From Euprymna scolopes (taxonomy: Eukaryota; Mollusca; Cephalopoda; Sepiida; Sepiolidae), in assembly GCA_024364805.1 (NCBI GenBank), contig CM044495.1:44688389-44711640 (forward strand): a stretch of 23,252 bases of DNA. Direction: 5' to 3'. Below are positions 18,711 through 23,252 of the stretch, piece by piece; within the stretch, counting starts at the first letter, position 1, and each line of letters opens with the position of its first letter. The translations under genes and the position numbers were made by a program. The notes under the pieces are model-generated. The model did not search any database, had not been told where the DNA came from, and saw only the letters and a program-made list of their open reading frames with translations.

Positions 18711-19260
18711 CAGGGTGTCCCAGAAGTCGCGCACCATGTAGATTTATATAAAAACAAATATGAATATCAATGAATATCAATTTTATTAATCATTACTGTG
18801 TTTTAAGAATACGATGTACTGATGGTTTGCAAATCGTAAGCTCCTGGCTTAATCTCCTTACTGATTTCACGGGGCTTCTAGCAACATTCGCCAAAACCAT
18901 AGTTGATGTTTCCTCACCAGTTACACTCTTTCGTCGACCATATCTCTCGCGGTCAGCAACTGAACCTGTTTCTTGGAAACGTTTGATCAAATGGCAGACA
19001 GTGGTATGGCTCAATGGTTTTTCTCGCTCGGGATGAGTGCGGTTGAATTCTTTAGCTACCGAGTGGTATGTAGCCCCATCTCTTCCAAACATAAAAATCA
19101 ATTTAACTCTTTCTTGCATTGTTAATTTCTCGCCCATATCGAATAAAATCTGAAACAAAAAAATATAAATATAAATATATGGTGCGCGACTTCCGGGCCG
19201 AATAAAATCTGAAACAAAAAAACTATAAATATAAATCTATGGTGCGCGACTTCTGGGACA
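18711..19260 (-). mobile_element. Tc1/mariner-class deletion derivative with both ends and a duplicated 3' end
   Basis: The left end reads CAGGGTGTCCCAGAAGTCGC from 18711. The right end, in reverse complement from 19260, reads TGTCCCAGAAGTCGCGCACC. The two share at least 22 bp from TGTCCC onward, and both sides are flanked by TA repeats, the class's target. A third copy of the terminal sequence lies inside at about 19181-19197. The 59-bp segment 19140-19198 (CGAATAAAATCTGAAACAAA to the GGTGCGCGACTT end) is repeated as 19199-19258, so the right end has been tandemly duplicated. At about 550 bp the element keeps only the N-terminal part of the transposase gene, read on the minus strand. Confidence 0.85.
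18793..19137 (-). CDS. N-terminal DNA-binding part of an IS630/Tc1/mariner-class transposase
   Basis: The ATG chosen (19137, minus strand) gives MGEKLTMQERVKLIFMFGRD, matching the start of the DUF4817-like helix-turn-helix found in one branch of Tc1/mariner transposases. An earlier in-frame ATG (19158) is less likely because it lies in the terminal-repeat flank. Residues about 5-55 form the first helix-turn-helix (HPEREKPLSHTTVCHLIKRF then QETGSV). ADRERYGRRKSVT is a basic linker, and about 75-112 form the second (VARSPVKSVRRLSQEL, then PSVHRIL). It stops after about 114 residues at KTQ, with the whole DDE catalytic domain missing. No stop or frameshift interrupts it. It cannot catalyse transposition. 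If expressed it could still bind the ends; otherwise it is simply young. The plus-strand frame over the same bases is its shadow. Confidence 0.7.
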   Translation of the reverse strand: MGEKLTMQERVKLIFMFGRDGATYHSVAKEFNRTHPEREKPLSHTTVCHLIKRFQETGSVADRERYGRRKSVTGEETSTMVLANVARSPVKSVRRLSQELTICKPSVHRILKTQ

Positions 19261-19280
19261 TATATATATATATATATATA
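19261..19280. repeat. (TA)n microsatellite
   Basis: Short TA array directly after the transposon's right end. Confidence 0.9.
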
Positions 19281-20130
19281 AATTAGGTGTACGTGTTCAA
19301 ACACCTTTAACCTCAGTAAGCACTGTCTTGCTTATATAAGTTGAAAGGATATAGTTTGTGTTGAAGGTATACGTATTTATAAAAAGAAGTTGGCATACGA
19401 TGCACGTCTCAAAAGAAATGCCTTTTATTTTTAATTAAGATCAAATGGATCTGAGAGAGGATTGCAACTTTCATTGTTACGATGATTGGACCTATGCATA
19501 CATAACTTGATATGTAATATCCTTTGATAATTAGAATTGCGTTTAGTAGAGTGTACTTTTATAAAAGCAACCAGACATGTATAGCTGCTAAATGAAAAAC
19601 AGAAGATATATTAAATTGATGCATAAATTATATGAACACATATAAGGAAACCCCGCAAAAGATATAAAAAAATCAGACATTTAGCAGGTCGTTTAAATAT
19701 TATAACGAAAATATTTTCAAAGTAAAATAAAATAATAGAAATAAAATTGGTAAAATAGCAAAGGGGCAAAAAAGTAAGAAAAATATAATAAAAAGGCAGA
19801 AAAAGTGTCAGTTCTGTAAAAACCTTGAAAATTCAAAGATTTAAAGCCGAAGAAAATATTCTTTGAAGAATGCCTGTTGCTATTAAGTTCGTCGGCCAGT
19901 AAAAGTAAGACAGATCATCAACGAGATAGTGAGTGAACTCGTCGACAAAGATCAGCTTTTATAAAAGATAAGAAGAATTAATCAGATTTCGCCAGTTTTT
20001 TGCTAAATTTAATCTTCTAAGAGAGTCAGGCTGGGTGTATTTATAGTGACAGCATTTTTTTTTCAAAAGTAAATTCTTTTTTTATTTTTTAAATGATTGA
20101 CTAGATAACGCTGGATTAACTACACTTAAA
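19281..20130. other. A-rich sequence, nothing recognised
   Basis: Strongly A-rich around 19660-19860. No protein, RNA or transposon signal could be assigned. Confidence 0.4.
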
Positions 20131-20137
20131 CCATATT

Positions 20138-20157
20138 ACACACACACACATATACAT

Positions 20158-20190
<33 letters not shown>

Positions 20191-20229
20191 TGCGTGTGTG
20201 TGTTCTCTTTACTTTCAGGTATTAGGGAC

Positions 20230-20277
<48 letters not shown>

Positions 20278-20379
20278 TTGTATGTACATATATGTGTATG
20301 TAATTATATGAATATATATATATATGTGTTATATGTGTAAATATAAGTATAGATATGTTATTATATGTGCATGCATATG

Positions 20380-20423
<44 letters not shown>

Positions 20424-20520
20424 TGCATTTATGTGCGTATATGTATATATGTGTGTATGTATAAGTATGTATATGTGTATGTATTTATGTATATATGGAT
20501 GTATACATAAGTTTATATTA
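20138..20520. repeat. Compound microsatellite: (CA)n, (CATA)n, (TA)n, (GTAT)n
   Basis: CA and CATA repeats at about 20138-20183, TA and GT tracts at 20229-20280, a TA array at about 20384-20420, and degenerate ATGTGTAT-type repeats to about 20515. Confidence 0.9.
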
Positions 20521-21029
20521 TATTGCCTCACTAGGAACAGAGCTCAGTTTTATGTTCCTCTCAAAAAAGATCTAGTTTTAATGTCTATAAAATCGCGCCA
20601 TTGTGTTGGCTCTAATAAATATATCCTTCTGTGTATAATCTAGCGAGGAATTCACAAGAGCTAAAAATAGCATAATCACACCGCCATAGAGAAAGAGCTT
20701 CCACCAGATAGTCCGATACATTTATAATTTGGAAATGAGTTTTGTTATTGTGAGTTATCGCACAGACATTGTACTATCATAGAGTTCTCGCCTATAAAAT
20801 AGCAATCTTACTACAACTACGTATACGAACGGACCTTCAAAATAAATCCGTTATATTTATTTTGTACATAACAGATGAAACGGGATTGAAAAAGCAATGG
20901 TTTGATCACTGAGCGTTTGCATTTATTGGAAGTGTCACATATATGCAGCAGATATAGAGAGATTGAGATTTGAAGACAATAACTTGTGTCATTGATATGC
21001 GTCATAAACAGAGATGGGTCATTGAACTC
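20521..21029. other. Mixed sequence, nothing recognised
   Basis: Less AT-rich than its neighbours, but no frame or element could be assigned. The right-hand part may belong to the mariner remnant that ends at 21075. Confidence 0.35.
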
Positions 21030-21075
21030 TCGACAAATGTGCATAGAAAATGGAGGTTGCTATGTAGAAGAATAA
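21030..21075 (+). pseudogene. Possible mariner transposase C-terminus, copy 1
   Basis: A frame ends SRQMCIENGGCYVEE with TAA at 21073-21075. Mariner transposases end in a W.KCI...G.Y.E-like peptide just before the stop. Only this end is recognisable; the upstream sequence is too decayed to read. Confidence 0.4.
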
Positions 21076-21227
21076 ATTTTAATTAACAGAAGGCTGCTTC
21101 TCTTAGTGGTACCAAACCAGCTTTCGTAGCTCTTCAATTTATTGAGTAAAAAAGAGGATTTACTATTGGAACGAAACTCATAAGACAAATCGACTGTGGA
21201 TGTCCATAGATTGCAATCCTTCATAGC

Positions 21228-21269
21228 TGGCTAAAGTGTATTGAAAATGGTGGATACTCTGTAAAATAA
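21228..21269 (+). pseudogene. Possible mariner transposase C-terminus, copy 2
   Basis: WLKCIENGGYSVK is followed by TAA at 21267-21269, the same terminal peptide as copy 1 about 195 bp upstream. Both are followed by AGCTCTTCAA within 35-60 bases. The downstream part may include the element's 3' non-coding end, but I see no clear terminal repeat. Confidence 0.45.
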
Positions 21270-21349
21270 AACGTATAGAACTCAAAAATTAGCTCTTCAA
21301 CTATTTTTGCTCTATTTTTATATTGTGCATTTTTATCTGGTTATGATTA

Positions 21350-21663
21350 TCTCTATATATAAAAGACAACATGTGTGGGTGTGCTTGTATGGCTTCCAAA
21401 CACGTTTCTCAGCCACATCGAATAAACTTTATAAAGGTTATTTCTCTCTTGCAACACACCTTACCGAGAACGTTTTCTAGAGTAAGTGAAGTTTAACTTT
21501 TATTTCACATGGCTGTTCTTTTATTTTTCGATGGATTAGCAGCTGTGTTTAAACTCAACTTTATTTACACTTCATCTACGCTCTTTTTCCACGACTTGGG
21601 GTTGCTCAATATCCTAATTCCACCACCTCTCTCCACCTGTGAAACAACGAGTAGCCTAGCTAG
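21350..21663 (+). mobile_element. Short non-autonomous Helitron
   Basis: It starts TCTCTATATATAAAAGACAA after an A at 21349 and ends GTAGCCTAGCTAG at 21663 before a T, giving TC...CTAG ends and an A^T insertion context. The pre-terminal AACAACGAGTAGCC is what remains of the GCAACGCCGGG-type hairpin seen at 11553-11570. No coding sequence. The decayed hairpin suggests it is older than the 11137 element. Confidence 0.65.
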
Positions 21664-21749
21664 TCATATATAAAGATTAGTACGAATATTTATATTTGCT
21701 TTCAGTTTGTAAAGTTATTCACTTTGTAAACTGAACTTACTTTTAATCT

Positions 21750-23200
21750 TTTTTATTGCAGTTTTACCCCAAACAAGGTGCAGTGCAACTTTGATGTAGA
21801 CGGCTAATATACGGGATATGATGTTCAAATGTAAGGAGTTAAACAGCAAGGTGTCTGTTTACACTAAACTTGAACAACTGCCAGGGAAGTAGAAAACCTG
21901 AAGGAAATTCTAAAATCTAGCAGTACTAGAGAAAAAAATTGTTAGAGTAGAAGGCTTTTTTATATCTAGAGATTTCTACTGTGTGTTTTTGCTTCTTGTA
22001 TGGTGTGTCAGGGGTATTTACATAAAAGGGGTGGACCAGTTTGTTTGAGCATCCACCATTAAAATACTTATAAAACAAGCAGAGTAATGCAATATTACGG
22101 CGATGGAAAAGTGGTTGAAACCTAGCAGATAGTGCGGGACCCATTAGCTTGACGACTCTCTTTTGAACCCTGTTCAAATGGGAGAGACAACTAACAGATG
22201 CACTTGTCTACATATTACAAAATACTCCATACATGGTCGAATGGTGGCTTTGTAGAGTTACAGGACTCTCAGGTGTAAGTAACTTTCTGGCACATTAGCG
22301 TGAGCGCACATTCTTTACAGTAGCCTTAGCAATGCTCTCAACGCATCTGTTCCAACTCGCATTCCCTGTGAACGATAATCCGAAGAGTTTGAACCAAGTA
22401 CTTAAGGTAATGTTACCTTAGCCATGGTTGAGCAGGTTTTTGCAGTTAATAAAGAAAACAAGCTTAGTTTTCATAGCATTAAATGTGTCCATCCATTTTT
22501 ATCCTCTAGTGTTTCTGCCATTGCCTTATACCCTGTCATAGGCTATAGATGTATTTAGAACTACTTCCCTAGCCTCCCTTGTTTTATCCAGTGCGTGGTA
22601 TATACGTTCAGAGATAACAATTAGGATATCTGCAGTAGAACTGTGTTGCCTAACCCCATACTGTTGGTCCGAGAATAGATTAGCAGCTGTGAGTTGATGG
22701 ACTAGAGCTTGATTAATGATGGACTTTTGGCAAACATAATGAAGAGACTAACTGAACAATAATTATATGGGTGTGTTCTTTCGCCAGAATTCTTATAAAC
22801 TGATCTCACATAAGCAATTTTTTCAGCAGTAAGGAAAGTTAGATTCGTTAAGGCATTTTTTGTAAAGTTTGGTGCATAGTCAGCGGAAGAGTTTTTCGAA
22901 CTTAAGCAAGAATGAGATCAGGTCCATATGCTTTTAAAGTGTTCAAGTATTTTTATATCATGTACTTAACAAGGAGTGATTTTCAGGATATTTAGTGTTG
23001 TTTCTGTCCGCCGAAGAAAATCTAGGAGGATATTGTTTGCTGGTCCAAAGTAAAATAAGAAACAAATCGTCGACTAAGCAGTTTAGTCTTCAAGGTTGAT
23101 GAGACAACAAATTCAAGGTTGTTGGATAGTTGAGGAATTCTTCTTTATTGCGGTTGGTTTCGTTTTTCTGTAACTATATGGTCCTTACAGTTGGGTTTTC
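21750..23200 (-). pseudogene. Old LINE copy of the 16697-17811 family, internally deleted
   Basis: The 3' end (ACCCCAAACAAGGTGCAGTG near 21766, plus strand) matches ACCCTAGACAAGGCACATTG at the 3' end of the other copy. On the minus strand, MNRVQKRVVKLMGPALSARF, FYKYFNGGCSNKL and KKQKHTVEISRYKKAFYSN cover the C-terminal region. Further up, in several frames, come TKLVFFI-like and LED remnants. Beyond about 22550 the N-terminal reverse transcriptase part appears (HPYNYCSVSLF, where the family has an NYRPVSLL-like block, then SLIKL). The stretch that should hold Y-A-D-D is missing: the sequence jumps from the fingers region to the post-catalytic region near 22500-22550. Many stops and frameshifts make this clearly older than the 17-kb copy. 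The left limit near 23200 is uncertain. Confidence 0.7.
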
Positions 23201-23252
23201 TATATACTTTTGTCTATTTGTACTGGATTTATTTGAAGTTGTTTATATATAT

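Noticed and set aside
18770-19036. 88-codon plus-strand frame
   Set aside because: It is the antisense shadow of the minus-strand transposase DNA-binding frame.
20222-20643. Overlapping open frames on both strands
   Set aside because: Translations of compound microsatellites.

Overview
This window looks like AT-rich, repeat-dominated intergenic or intronic DNA from a large animal genome. I find no host protein-coding gene, no bacterial-style operon and no confident functional RNA gene. Long (TA)n, (GT)n, (GA)n and (GATA)n arrays, several decayed LINE copies with a Y-A-D-D reverse transcriptase, Tc1/mariner and Merlin transposase relics, Helitron ends and two old satellites fit a metazoan. 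A mollusc, perhaps a cephalopod, is my best guess, but it rests on general resemblance and not on a marker gene.

Layout. 1-4000: a mosaic of one old repeat family in both orientations. It includes a broken Merlin-type (IS1016/ISXO2-like) transposase N-terminus (1808-2040) and a 260-bp-arm inverted repeat whose right arm (2833-3522) carries a 5'-truncated, poly(A)-tailed LINE (3028-3453). 4570-5945: a TA microsatellite, then a decayed mariner (4673-5320) running directly into a LINE remnant (5320-5945). 6200-7890: microsatellites and a minus-strand LINE remnant (7322-7885). 7970-8580: two diverged direct repeats; a tRNA-like SINE head follows at 8894-8966.

9165-11635: a satellite of 75-76-bp units (about 13 copies) interrupted twice. 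The first interruption is a solo LTR (9914-10952, TGTTA...TAACA ends, 4-bp TACG duplication). The second is a Helitron-type element (11137-11581, TC...CTAG) placed exactly between A and T without a duplication. The satellite phase continues across both, so both empty sites can be read from the window. 11640-12780: a second, unrelated satellite with a ~280-bp higher-order unit built of related subunits.

12940-14240: microsatellites, a perfect 16-bp-arm hairpin (13590-13631) and a minus-strand Helitron 3' end (14022). 14240-16670 is mostly featureless, with a possible hAT/ZMYM-type transposase scrap near 16076-16171. 16697-17811: the best LINE copy (minus strand, reverse transcriptase C-terminal half). 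18711-19260: a compact deletion derivative of a Tc1/mariner-class element with both ends, an open DNA-binding-domain reading frame and a duplicated 3' end. 20138-20520: compound microsatellites. 21030-21269: two short mariner C-terminal remnants. 21350-21663: a second short Helitron. 21750-23200: an older, internally deleted copy of the 17-kb LINE family.

Nothing here reads as a new functional system. The most informative material is the nested insertions in the satellite, which give a relative chronology and exact element ends, and the DNA-binding-only transposase between intact ends.
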